Shown piece by piece: positions 38,324 to 46,505 of a stretch of DNA of 64,000 nt. The DNA lies in assembly GCA_017307375.1 (NCBI GenBank), contig JAFKFH010000004.1, positions 1 to 64,000 of the forward strand, given 5' to 3'. A model generated the notes under the pieces. It searched no databases and was not told the origin of the DNA. It saw only the letters and a program-made list of their open reading frames with translations. A program made the translations under genes and the position numbers. This DNA is from Alphaproteobacteria bacterium (GTDB lineage: Bacteria; Pseudomonadota; Alphaproteobacteria; Ferrovibrionales; Ferrovibrionaceae). Within the stretch, counting starts at the first letter, position 1, and every line of letters starts with the position of its first letter.

Positions 38324-39022
38324 ATGACGGCGATGACGATTGCCCGGCCCCTGCCGGGCGATGACGGGGAACACGTGCCTGACGCCACCTTGACTACGCC
38401 ATCGCGCGGCCCGGCCGACAGCCGCCCGGCGACACGCGGGCCGGCCCGGCCGGCCAACCGCGCGCTCGGCACCTGGTCGGATCAGCTCGTCGCCCGGTTG
38501 CTCGAGCTGGCCGGCGCCGGCCAGTCGAACGGCGCGATCGCCCAGGCGCTCGGCCCGGGCTTCACCAAGAACATGGTGGCCGGCAAGCTGCACCGCCTGG
38601 GCAACCCGGTGCCCAGGTCACCGCGCCCGGCGGCCGAGCCGCCGCAGCAGCAGCCGAAGCCGACGCCGACGTCGAAACCGCGGGCCGCCCGCGCGCCCAG
38701 GCCCGGGCGCGAAGGCCGGGCCGAGGCCGACCGCCGGCCGCTGGCGGTGCTGATCGATCTCGACGCCCGCCGGCCGCGCCCGAAACCGCGCCCGGATCCG
38801 GCCGCGACGCCGCGCCGGCGGGTCAGCGATTTCCGCACCTGCCAATGGATCGCCGGGGCGCCAAGCTGGGACGATGCCTGCAAATGCGGCGCCCCGACCG
38901 TCGAGGGATCGAACTACTGCGCGCCGCACGAGGCGCGGGCCTGGCAGGCCCGCGACCCGGATCTCGACCGGATGATGAAAAGCGGGGCGCGGCGGATCGG
39001 GGACCGGGAGGCGGGGCGGTGA
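38324..39022 (+). CDS. gcrA: GcrA-family cell-cycle regulator
   Basis: 232 residues. The N-terminal core (TWSDQLVARLLELAGAGQSN, GAIAQALGPGFTKNMVAGKL, HRLGNPV) matches the GcrA DNA-binding domain. The C-terminal zinc-like part is CQWIAGAPSWDDACKCGAPT then VEGSNYCAPHEARAW. A Pro/Arg-rich linker and a 40-residue N-terminal extension make it longer than typical GcrA (about 170). In Caulobacter and relatives GcrA activates promoters bearing CcrM-methylated GANTC sites. A phage copy next to methyltransferase genes may re-time host or phage promoters. The start has GGGAGATTGAG upstream. Confidence 0.85.
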   Translation: MTAMTIARPLPGDDGEHVPDATLTTPSRGPADSRPATRGPARPANRALGTWSDQLVARLLELAGAGQSNGAIAQALGPGFTKNMVAGKLHRLGNPVPRSPRPAAEPPQQQPKPTPTSKPRAARAPRPGREGRAEADRRPLAVLIDLDARRPRPKPRPDPAATPRRRVSDFRTCQWIAGAPSWDDACKCGAPTVEGSNYCAPHEARAWQARDPDLDRMMKSGARRIGDREAGR

Positions 39023-39030
39023 GGGGTCGG

Positions 39031-39846
39031 TCAGTCGTCTGGCTGAATGCCGCTGCCGTCGAACTGCAGTTCGATCGGACTGTGTGGTATGCGATTTTGG
39101 CGGCGCACCCGGCGCGCCACGATTGTCTGGTCGTAGGCTTCGGTGACTTCGTCGGCCGCGCCCGCCCGGCCATAGGCGGCCGCGACGGCGATGCTGCTGT
39201 GGTATCGCTTCATTGCCTCGAGGATGGCGATGCTGTCGTCGATACAGAGGAATACGGCATATTCGGCCGGTCTTCGGGCTTCCTCGCGCTCTTGCCCCGT
39301 GAGGTTGGCGGCGTTGGCGTGGAAGTGGCTGGCCTTGCGCTGAAGCAGTTCGATTCCAGTCCGAAGGCCTTCGATCTTGCCCACGATCATCGGGTCGTCG
39401 ATCGGGCGCCGTCGGATGAAGTCGATCAGGTCTTCATAGCCCTTGGTCACAAGATGCAGCCGTCTCGGAAACGCGCCCCAGTCATCGGGCGTGCCGGTAT
39501 TCGAGACGTCGGTGATCTGTCGCATCCAGTCGCAATGGTCGATGATCGGCAGGATCTGGTGAAGGGTGCTGCGCATGGCGCTGATCTGCGCCTTTGCGTC
39601 GGTTGCCAGTCGTTCGGTCCGTTGTTCGTTGGCCTGCTTCTCCGCCGAGCGGAGGGCGAGCCAGCCGGCCAGGATCGTCATCGCGCCGCCGATGATCGCG
39701 GCAACGACTTCCTTCCAGTCGCCCCACTCGGGCGCGAAACCTTGGAACGTCCTGAAGGCCATGGCGGCCAGGATCGTCGCCAGGCACCCGCCGGCAAATC
39801 CGATCGCGACATCAAGCTTTCGACTGTTTGCCATCACGCCGGCCAT
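39031..39846 (-). CDS. Two-helix membrane protein with cytoplasmic domain, cargo-like
   Basis: 271 residues. Two hydrophobic segments, FAGGCLATILAAMAFRTF (about 17-35) and VVAAIIGGAMTILAGWLALR (about 47-66), precede a long helical domain (SAEKQANEQRTERLATDAKA, STLHQILPIIDHCDWMRQIT). Starts at 39846 or 39834 are both possible. It is transcribed against the surrounding early genes and convergent with gcrA by eight bases, the usual place of a lysogenic cargo gene. No family is recognised; superinfection exclusion or abortive infection is a guess. Confidence 0.55.
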   Translation of the reverse strand: MAGVMANSRKLDVAIGFAGGCLATILAAMAFRTFQGFAPEWGDWKEVVAAIIGGAMTILAGWLALRSAEKQANEQRTERLATDAKAQISAMRSTLHQILPIIDHCDWMRQITDVSNTGTPDDWGAFPRRLHLVTKGYEDLIDFIRRRPIDDPMIVGKIEGLRTGIELLQRKASHFHANAANLTGQEREEARRPAEYAVFLCIDDSIAILEAMKRYHSSIAVAAAYGRAGAADEVTEAYDQTIVARRVRRQNRIPHSPIELQFDGSGIQPDD

Positions 39847-39884
39847 CCCCGAGGCGTCAACCCTTGGTTGTCGATGGTGGCAGC

Positions 39885-41099
39885 GTGACCGGCGCCGTGC
39901 AAGTCATCCACGGCGACAGCCGGGTCGAGCTGACCCGGCTGGCCGACGCCTCGGTCGATGCCGTCGTCACCGACACGCCCTATGCGCTGGAATCGATCGT
40001 CCGGCGCTTCGGCGCCGCCAATGCCGCGCCGGCCAAGGGCGGCGTCTACGGGCGCTCGGCTGCCGGCTTCATGGGCCAGAAATGGGATACCGGGGCCGAG
40101 GCGTTCGACCCGGCTTTCTGGCGCGAGGTGTTCAGGGTGATGAAGCCGGGCGCCTCGCTGTTCGCCTTCGGCGGCACCCGCACCTATCACCGCCTGGCCA
40201 CCGCGATCGAGGATGCGGGTTTCGAGATCCGCGACCAGTTCCAGTGGCTCTATGGCCAGGGCTACCCGAAGTCGCACTCGCCGCTCGAAAGCATGCTGGC
40301 TCTGCCGCGCACGCTCGACCGGGCGGGCTGGCGGCGCCTGCATCGCCTGGCGCGCCAGATGTCGGGCTCGGCGGTCAAGCCGTCGGTCGAACCGATCGTG
40401 CTGGCGCGCCGCCCGATGATCGGGAACACGCTGGAAAACCTGCTGGCGTTCGGTGTCGGGGCGCTGAACATCGACGGCTGCCGCGTACCGACCGACGACG
40501 ACCTGCGGGCCGGTGCCGGCGGTCTGCTGAGCCACGTTCGTGATGGCAAGCCCTGGCCGGGCGCTCGCCAGCGCGAGGGGGTGCCAAGTGCGGGCCGGCG
40601 CTACCATGCGTCGAGCCGCGAGGGATTCACGATGTTGCCCGGCGCGCGGGAAGGCCATTCGCTCGGCCGCTGGCCGGCAAACGTGCTGCATGACGGCTCG
40701 CCCGAGGTGCTGGCGCTGTTCCCCGAGGCGCCGGGGGGCGCGTCAGGCGGTGACGGGCGAGGAACGGTCACCGATCACCGCTGGCATCTTCGGCGACATG
40801 GGCAACGTGCGGCGGCCGGCGCTGCCGCGCGATGCCGGCGGTTCGGCCGCGCGGTTTTTCTATTGCGCCAAGGCCGACCCGTCGGACCGCATGGGGTCGC
40901 GGCACCCGACCGTCAAGCCGCTCGGGCCGAGGGCATGCGATCGATCCTGATCGAACGCGAAACCGCCTATGTCGCCGATATCCGCCGGCGGCTGGCCTGG
41001 GTCGAGGGCGAGGCACCACACAGCCGCCGCCTGAAGGCGCAGCGCCGCGCCCATGTGCCGGTACCGCCGACGCCGCTGTTCGGCGAGGCCGTGTCGTGA
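39885..41099 (+). pseudogene. Site-specific DNA methyltransferase, disrupted by poly-G frameshift and deletion
   Basis: The GTG start at 39885 gives MTGAVQVIHGDSRVELTRLA with the catalytic motif TDTPYA at residues 29-34 (DPPY-like, amino-methyltransferase). The sequence continues convincingly to PEVLALFPEAP. At a run of six G (40733-40738) the family-like sequence moves to the +1 frame: RQAVTGEERSPITAGIFGDM ... RFFYCAKADPSDRMGSRHPT. After VKPL the expected DPFxGSG SAM-binding segment is missing and the frame returns to EGMRSILIERETAYVADIRR. Two lesions, a +1 G and a deletion, explain this. The product is expected to be inactive. Confidence 0.78.
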
Positions 41100-42020
41100 C
41101 GGCGGCCGCGATCGCCGTGCCGCTGTCGCTGGTGCCGCGTCCCGTCCTGCGCTGGTTCGGCGGGAAGTGGAAGCTGGCGCCGTGGATCATCGCCCATTTT
41201 CCGGCGCATCGCGTCTATGTCGAGCCGTTCGGCGGCGGGGCGTCGGTGCTGATGCGCAAGCGGCCGGCCGAGCATGAGGTCTATAACGATCTCGACGACG
41301 ATGTCGTGAACCTGTTCCGGGTGCTGCGCGATCCGGCCTCGGCCGCATCGCTGGTGCAGCAGCTGGAACTGACGCCCTATGCCCGGGCGGAATTCGAACT
41401 GGCCTATCAGGCCAGCGATGATCCGCTCGAGCGCGCCCGGCGGCTGCTGATCCGTAGTTACATGGGATTCGGCGCGAACGCGCATAATTCGGAACTGACC
41501 GGCTCGCTGTCGACCGGCTTCCGCTCGTCGACGTCGGCGACGCGGGGCGGCTCGACCATGGTCGCCGACTGGCGGAACTATCCCGGCCGGGTGCCGCATT
41601 TCGTGCAGCGGCTCAAGTCGGTCTATATCGAGAATCGCGACGCCCTCGAGCTGATGCAGCGCCACGACGGGCCGGACACGCTCCACTATGTCGACCCGCC
41701 CTATCTGTGGGAGACGCGCAGCCGCGGCAACCGCTACGACCTGGTGCGGCGGATGTATCGCCACGAACTGGACCGGGGGGGGGCATGCCGACCTGCTGAC
41801 CGCGCTGCGCGGCCTCGCGGGCATGGTGGTGCTGTCGGGCTATCCCGACCCGATGTACGACGACATGCTGCCCGACTGGCGCCGCGTGACCTGCGTCGCC
41901 CTGGCCGACGGCGCGCGCGAGCGAACCGAGGTGCTGTGGATCTCGCCGCGCTGCGCTGCAGCCCTGGATGCGCGGGACCGGGCTGTCGTGCCGTCGCTGT
42001 TCGATCGGGTGGCGCCGTGA
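41096..42020 (+). pseudogene. Dam-type (D12 class) adenine methyltransferase, frameshifted in a run of nine G
   Basis: GTG start at 41096 overlapping the previous gene by four bases. Motif I-like FGGKWKLAPWII and YVEPFGGGASVLM (residues 21-53) and DPPY in LHYVDPPYLW (200-203) are intact. At 41775-41783 there are nine G. One G fewer would join the upstream part to GHADLLTALRGLAGMVVLSG and on to the TGA at 42018, giving 307 residues. With nine G the reading frame runs into a non-homologous extension to 42718. The class makes N6-methyladenine at sites such as GATC. The lesion could be a phase-variable OFF state or an assembly error. Confidence 0.8.
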
Positions 42021-42022
42021 CG

Positions 42023-42415
42023 TCACCCCGCCAGCAGCCGTTCGGCCGCCTCGGCCAGAAAGCCGGAGCGATTGCGGGAAACCGCGTCGATCCGGGCCAG
42101 CAACTGGGCGTCGAGGGTGACGTTGACGCGCACCGCGCGGCCCTCGGGCGGCAGCAGCGGCACCAGCACCGCGACGGCGCCTTCCCACACGATCCAATCG
42201 TCGCCGGCCGCCCGGATCTCGGCGAGGTCGCGCGGGGCCGGCACCGGGGCGCCATCCTCGCGCAGTCCTTCGACGTGCAGCGCCAGGGCCTCGGCCCCGC
42301 CGCGCACCGCCTCATCGACCGTTGCGCCCGCCGAGACGCAACCGGGAAAGTCGGGGAACGAAATGCCGTACTCGCTATCGGCATCCTTGTGGATCAGGGC
42401 GACATAGTAGGTCAT
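42023..42415 (-). CDS. hicB: HicB-family antitoxin
   Basis: 130 residues. The N-terminal HicB domain reads ALIHKDADSEYGISFPDFPG, CVSAGATVDEAVRGGAEALA, LHVEGLREDG. The C-terminal RVNVTLDAQLLARIDAVSRN with SGFLAEAAERLL is a ribbon-helix-helix DNA-binding domain. It neutralises HicA and represses the operon. It follows hicA on the minus strand with a 12-base gap. It overlaps none of the methyltransferase gene; the two stops are two bases apart. Confidence 0.9.
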   Translation of the reverse strand: MTYYVALIHKDADSEYGISFPDFPGCVSAGATVDEAVRGGAEALALHVEGLREDGAPVPAPRDLAEIRAAGDDWIVWEGAVAVLVPLLPPEGRAVRVNVTLDAQLLARIDAVSRNRSGFLAEAAERLLAG

Positions 42416-42427
42416 GGCGATCTCTCC

Positions 42428-42619
42428 TTATTTCAGCCCGGCTTGCCGCAGGATCGAGGCGATCGTGCCGGCCGGCAGCGTCTTGTTCGGGTGCGGGATG
42501 GTCACGCGGCCCGGCTTGGTCGGATGTTTGAACTGGACGTGGCTGCCCTTGGTGGCGACTTCGTACCAGCCGTCGGCCTGCACCATCTTGATCAGTTCGC
42601 CGCTCGACTTGTTCCGCAT
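42428..42619 (-). CDS. hicA: HicA-family toxin (mRNA interferase)
   Basis: 63 residues from the ATG at 42619. The sequence SGELIKMVQADGWYEVATKG, SHVQFKHPTKPGRVTIPHPN, KTLPAGTIASILRQAGL is the HicA dsRBD-like fold; the catalytic His is in GSHVQFKHP. It cleaves mRNA in the absence of HicB. The gene is first in the hicAB operon, transcribed opposite to the replication genes. Its -35 TTGACG (42672-42667) and -10 TATGTT (42649-42644) are separated by 17 bases on the minus strand. Confidence 0.9.
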   Translation of the reverse strand: MRNKSSGELIKMVQADGWYEVATKGSHVQFKHPTKPGRVTIPHPNKTLPAGTIASILRQAGLK

Positions 42620-42635
42620 CGCAACCCCCGTGTTG

Positions 42636-42699
42636 TGTGTATTAACATACACATCATTGGGCTGGTCGTCAAGGGTTTGTGTGTAGAAAAATACACACA
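42636..42699. promoter_or_regulatory. hicAB promoter with two TGTGTA/TACACA palindromes
   Basis: Palindrome 1: TGTGTAT-TAAC-ATACACA (42636-42653), overlapping the -10 of the hicA promoter. Palindrome 2: TGTGTGTA-N6-TACACACA (42678-42699), just upstream of the -35 and 15 bases before the primase ATG. Both share TGTGTA/TACACA half sites, as for the HicB ribbon-helix-helix domain. Site 2 could also affect the rightward primase transcript. Confidence 0.7.
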
Positions 42700-42714
42700 A
42701 AATGGCAGGCCGGC

Positions 42715-43827
42715 ATGAGCTTCGATCCGGCTTTCCTCGATGATCTGCGCGCCCGCACCCGGGTGGTCGATGTGGTCGGCCGCCGGGTGACGCTGCGGCG
42801 CGCCGGCCGGGAATATCAGGGCCTCTGCCCGTTCCATGCCGAAAAGGGGCCGTCGTTCACGGTCCGCGAGGACAAGGGCTTCTTTCATTGCTTCGGCTGC
42901 GGCGCCCATGGCGACGCCATCGCCTTCCTGATGCGGCTCGACGGGCTGTCCTTCGTCGACGCGGTCGAGCAACTGGCCGGCGAGGCCGGGCTGATGCCGC
43001 TGCGCGATGGCCGGCGCGAGGCCCTGGCCCCGGTGGTCAAGCGGCGGTCCCCCGAGGAACAGGCCGAATCGGATGCCTGGGCGCGGCGCCATGCGGCCGG
43101 GCTGTGGCGCGCCGCCCGGCCGGTGGCCGGCAGCATCGGTGCCGCCTATCTGCCGTCGCGCGGCATCACCATCCCGGCGCCGCCGACGCTGCGGTTCGTG
43201 CCCCGCCTCAAGCACCGGCACCGGCCCGAGGATGGGCCGGAACAGGTCTCGCACTGGCCGGCGCTGATCGCCGCGGTCTGGGCGCCCGATCGCTCGCTGA
43301 TGACCTGCCATCGCCATTACCTCGCCCTCGACGGCGCGGCCAAGGCACCGGTACCGGCGGCGAAGAAGGCGCTGGGCGCCTATGCCGGCGGTGCCGTCCG
43401 CCTGACCCGGCCAGCGCGGCGCCTCGCCGTCGGCGAGGGGGTCGAGACCTGCTTGTCCGTCGCGCAATCGTTCTGGGACGACGCTGCCGGCGGGCCGGTC
43501 TGCGACGGCGAGCGGCTGGCCGTCTGGTCGGCCGTCTCGCTCGCCAATCTGGCCGGCGGCGGCGACGATCGCTCGACCCCGCACCCGACGCTGCCGGGCA
43601 AGCGCGTGCCCAGCCCGTACCCCGACCCCGAGCGGCCGGGCCTGATCCTGCCCGACTGGGTCGAGGAAGTGATCCTGCTGGGCGATGCCGACGGCGACAT
43701 GCCGACGGCCGAGGCCCTGATTGAGCGCGCCGCCCGCCGCCACCACGCCGCCGGCCGCCGCGTCCGCATCGCCTGGCCTGCGCCGGGCACAGATTTCAAC
43801 GACATGCTTCAGGGGGCCGCCGAGTGA
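42715..43827 (+). CDS. Phage DNA primase, CHC2 zinc finger plus Toprim
   Basis: 370 residues from the ATG at 42715. The zinc finger is YQGLCPFHAEKGPSFTV with FFHCFGCGAHGDAIAFLM (Cys-His-Cys-Cys), as in DnaG. The middle domain includes YLPSRGITIPAPPTLRFVPR. A Toprim-type centre follows with LAVGEGVETCLSVAQ (E of EGxE) and VILLGDADGDMPTAEALIER (DxD). It should synthesise RNA primers or help the coupled helicase. The stop overlaps the helicase GTG start by four bases. The hicAB operators lie directly upstream. Confidence 0.9.
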   Translation: MSFDPAFLDDLRARTRVVDVVGRRVTLRRAGREYQGLCPFHAEKGPSFTVREDKGFFHCFGCGAHGDAIAFLMRLDGLSFVDAVEQLAGEAGLMPLRDGRREALAPVVKRRSPEEQAESDAWARRHAAGLWRAARPVAGSIGAAYLPSRGITIPAPPTLRFVPRLKHRHRPEDGPEQVSHWPALIAAVWAPDRSLMTCHRHYLALDGAAKAPVPAAKKALGAYAGGAVRLTRPARRLAVGEGVETCLSVAQSFWDDAAGGPVCDGERLAVWSAVSLANLAGGGDDRSTPHPTLPGKRVPSPYPDPERPGLILPDWVEEVILLGDADGDMPTAEALIERAARRHHAAGRRVRIAWPAPGTDFNDMLQGAAE

Positions 43828-45410
43828 GCGAGGATCGTATCCGGCAGTCGGTGCTGGCGGCCAAGGTGGTCAGCTTTCCCGGTGCCTCGCCGGCACCGGC
43901 ATCGGCGGCCAACGACCTGTTCGGCGCGGGACGCGACGGGCAGGGCCGGGGCGAGGGCGGGGGCGAGGCGCCGGCCGCCATCGACCTCGACCTGTCCTAT
44001 CGCGAGCGCAACGACATCGGTAATGCCGAACGGCTGCTGGCGCGCCATGGCGACGACCTGCTGTTCGTCCGCGAACGCGGCTGGATGGTCTGGACCGGTA
44101 CCCATTGGGACGGCGAGGGGGCCGACCACGCGGTCGAGCGCCGCGCCCAGCTCGCCGCCCGCGCGATCTTCGACGAGGTCAAGGCGCTGCAGGCGCGCGG
44201 GCCTGAGACCTGGCAGTCCAAGGCCGACTTCAACAAGGCGGTCGAGGATCTGTTCAAATGGGGGTATGCCTCGGGCAACAGTGCGCGGATCGACGGGATG
44301 ATCAACCGCGCGTTGCCGCATATCTCGGTTGGGCCGAACAGCCTCGACGCCGACCCCGACGTGCTCAACCTGGCGAACGGCACGCTGCGCCTGGCGGGTG
44401 CCTGCGACGAGCTGCGCCCCCACAGCCGCGGCGATCGCCTGGCCAAGATCATGGATGTCGACTTCGACCCGGAGGCGACATGCCCGACCTGGCACCAGTT
44501 CCTCGGCCGGGTCCAGCCGTCCGAGGCGGTTCGGGGCTTCCTGCAGCGCTGGATCGGCTATTGCCTGACCGGCTTCACCAACGAACAGGCGCTCATCTTC
44601 AACTACGGTACCGGGTCGAACGGCAAGTCGGTGTTCGTCGACCTGATCGCCCGGATGCTCGGACCCTATGCCCAGACGCTGCCCTTCGAATCGCTGATCG
44701 CCAACGATCGGCGCGGCGGCGGCGATGCGACGCCGGATCTGGCGGAACTACCGGGCAAGCGCTTCGTGCGGGCCAGCGAACCCGAACAGGGCGTGCGGCT
44801 GGGCGAGGCGATGGTCAAGGCCCTGACCGGCGGCGAGAAGATCATGGCGCGGCGACTGCACCAGGGGTTCTTCGAATTCACACCCGCCTTCAAGTTGATG
44901 GTCTCGGGCAATCACAAGCCTACGATTCGCGGCCAGGACCATGGCATCTGGCGGCGCGTCCGGCTGGTGTTGTGGGGGGTGACCATCCCGCGCGAGGAAT
45001 GGGATCGCGAACTGCCGGCCAAGCTGTGGGCCGAACGCTCGGGCATTCTCAACTGGGCGCTCGACGGGCTGCGGGTCTGGCTCGAGCGCGGGCTCGAGGT
45101 GCCGCACGAGGTCGTGGTCGCCACCGAGGAATACCGGCATGAGAACGACCCGGTCGGCCGATTCGTGTCCGAGTGCATCAAGCTGTCGGCCGGCGGCAGC
45201 GTGCAGGCCAAGACGATGTACCGCGCCTATTGCGCCTGGTGCCGGGCCAATGCCGAAAAGCCCTGGTCGATGACCGCGTTCGGCAAGGCGTTGCCAGAGC
45301 GGGGCATCAGGCGCGTCGACGGGCGCATCCGCTATTACGACGCGGTCGAGCTGGTCAACGTGCCGGATGAAATGCCTATCGGGCCTGACGACGACGGCGG
45401 GGGCGATTGA
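43824..45410 (+). CDS. P4/D5-family replicative primase-helicase
   Basis: 528 residues. The start is the GTG at 43824, coupled to the primase stop. After a 50-residue disordered start, a D5-N type domain (ARHGDDLLFVRERGWMVWTG) leads to the superfamily 3 helicase: Walker A FNYGTGSNGKSVFVDLIARM (residues 262-269), a Walker B-like LPGKRFVRASE, and the sensor LMVSGNHKPTIRGQDHGIWR. The C-terminal DNA-binding part is MYRAYCAWCRANAEKPWSMT. SF3 helicases of this family load at phage origins. The repeat cluster starting at its stop codon is the candidate origin. Confidence 0.92.
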   Translation: MSEDRIRQSVLAAKVVSFPGASPAPASAANDLFGAGRDGQGRGEGGGEAPAAIDLDLSYRERNDIGNAERLLARHGDDLLFVRERGWMVWTGTHWDGEGADHAVERRAQLAARAIFDEVKALQARGPETWQSKADFNKAVEDLFKWGYASGNSARIDGMINRALPHISVGPNSLDADPDVLNLANGTLRLAGACDELRPHSRGDRLAKIMDVDFDPEATCPTWHQFLGRVQPSEAVRGFLQRWIGYCLTGFTNEQALIFNYGTGSNGKSVFVDLIARMLGPYAQTLPFESLIANDRRGGGDATPDLAELPGKRFVRASEPEQGVRLGEAMVKALTGGEKIMARRLHQGFFEFTPAFKLMVSGNHKPTIRGQDHGIWRRVRLVLWGVTIPREEWDRELPAKLWAERSGILNWALDGLRVWLERGLEVPHEVVVATEEYRHENDPVGRFVSECIKLSAGGSVQAKTMYRAYCAWCRANAEKPWSMTAFGKALPERGIRRVDGRIRYYDAVELVNVPDEMPIGPDDDGGGD

Positions 45411-45651
45411 ACCCTCGTAACCATCGCAGACTATCGCGCGCGGCAAGGCTAATGAAATCAACGGCTTGCGATGGTCGCGATAGTTGCGAGGGTTGCGCCG
45501 GCTAATGCAGGTGCGTGAACGCATTACGTAAAAACATGGTCTCCAACTGTCGCAACCCTCGCAGGGGGAAAGCAAGATGTTGAAGCTTCAGGGATATTCG
45601 GGCGGCGGAGTATCGCAGGGCCAGCCTCGCGACCCTCGCAACCCTCGCAAT
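45410..45651. repeat. Iteron-like CCTCGCAAC repeat cluster (candidate replication origin)
   Basis: A 9-base unit close to CCTCGCAAC recurs: CCTCGTAAC at 45413-45421, reverse-strand GTTGCGAGG at 45483-45491, CCTCGCAGG at 45557-45565, and three in tandem at 45625-45651 (CCTCGCGAC, CCTCGCAAC, CCTCGCAAT). Between the first two, CATCGC and TATCGC elements form an imperfect inverted repeat (45421-45438 with 45466-45482). The cluster begins at the helicase stop and runs into the start of the next gene, the usual place for the origin of a P4-type helicase. Confidence 0.5.
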
Positions 45652-46242
45652 CTGGTCTCGATCGAATGGCTGCTCGAATGGACCTATCGCCAGCAGCGGG
45701 CCCAGCACTACGCCGGGCGCGGCATCGGCCTCTACGAGGGCGAGCGCGCGGCCCAGGGGGTCGAGTGGTTCGGCCACTCGGCCGACGGCGTCTTCGAAAT
45801 CGAGCGCCGCGCCCAGATCGGCGGTCGGATCGACGTCAGCGGCGGCGACATGGGCTGGCTCGATGACGACGCTGCCACGGTGCATGACGTCGTCGAGGGC
45901 GCGCCCGACGGGATTCTCGTGATCCGCCAGGCCGAAATCGGCGGGCGGCCGTCCTGGGGGGCCGACGCCCAGCCCCGGCTGCGCCCGGTGCTCGACGCCA
46001 AGGGCAAGCCCGAGATCGGATACTGGTGGGACTTCGATGCGCGCGACCATCGCCGCTATTGCCCGGTCATCGTCCTGAATTCGGCCGACGAGGTCGCGCA
46101 TGTCCGTGCCGTCTACCAGCGCTGGGCGCGGGCGGTGATCGCGATCAGGCTGCGGTTGCTCAATGCCGACCGCTCGTTGCGCCGCCATCGCCTCGACCAG
46201 ACGGTGCCGCCGCTGGCGCCGTGGCTCGACGGCGGCGCTTGA
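45577..46242 (+). CDS. Hypothetical protein after the helicase
   Basis: 221 residues. The N-terminus (MLKLQGYSGGGVSQGQPRDP and RNPRN) is encoded across the iteron-like repeats. The central part (LVSIEWLLEWTYRQQRAQHY, GGDMGWLDDDAATVHDVVEG, YWWDFDARDHRRYCPVIVLN) looks like a folded alpha-beta domain. The C-terminal ARAVIAIRLRLLNADRSLRR is helical. Many proteobacterial phages have an unnamed gene here, between replication and terminase. It ends before a strong terminator and so closes the early operon. Confidence 0.65.
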   Translation: MLKLQGYSGGGVSQGQPRDPRNPRNLVSIEWLLEWTYRQQRAQHYAGRGIGLYEGERAAQGVEWFGHSADGVFEIERRAQIGGRIDVSGGDMGWLDDDAATVHDVVEGAPDGILVIRQAEIGGRPSWGADAQPRLRPVLDAKGKPEIGYWWDFDARDHRRYCPVIVLNSADEVAHVRAVYQRWARAVIAIRLRLLNADRSLRRHRLDQTVPPLAPWLDGGA

Positions 46243-46286
46243 CTTCCCCGACTGGTATTGACAGAGTGACCATAGTCGATGTTTCG

Positions 46287-46320
46287 CGCCCGCCAGGAAA
46301 TCATTCCCGGCGGGCGTTTT
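46287..46320 (+). terminator. Intrinsic terminator closing the rightward early operon
   Basis: Stem CGCCCGCC (46287-46294) with GGCGGGCG (46309-46316); inside it GGAA pairs with TTCC after one mismatch, leaving a 4-base loop. TTTTCGTTT follows. This is a strong Rho-independent terminator between the replication genes and the terminase. Late genes would need a new promoter or antitermination past it. A second hairpin, CGGCGGCAG with CTGCCGCCG (46355-46381), follows without a T-tract. Confidence 0.8.
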
Positions 46321-46505
46321 CGTTTCGGAGGCGCCAATGTGACCGCGCGATGGTCGGCGGCAGCCGGAAACACTGCCGCCGTCCGGTCCCGGGTCCTTCC
46401 CCATGCCCCAAAACGACGCGGGCGAAACGAGCGCGGGTGTTTGTCTTCGGGCAACGTTTGCTCGGGGTCGGATTGTTGTTCTTTTTCAACATTTTGGAGC
46501 CGGGG

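Noticed and set aside
40832-42718. A single 628-residue protein from the long open frame starting before the second methyltransferase
   Set aside because: Beyond the nine-G run the sequence is Arg/Ala-rich, lies antisense to hicB and hicA, and has no resemblance to the methyltransferase C-terminus, which is found in the neighbouring frame.
46243-46290. TTGACA at 46258-46263 as a late promoter
   Set aside because: No acceptable -10 hexamer lies 16-18 bases downstream, and it would run directly into the strong terminator at 46287.
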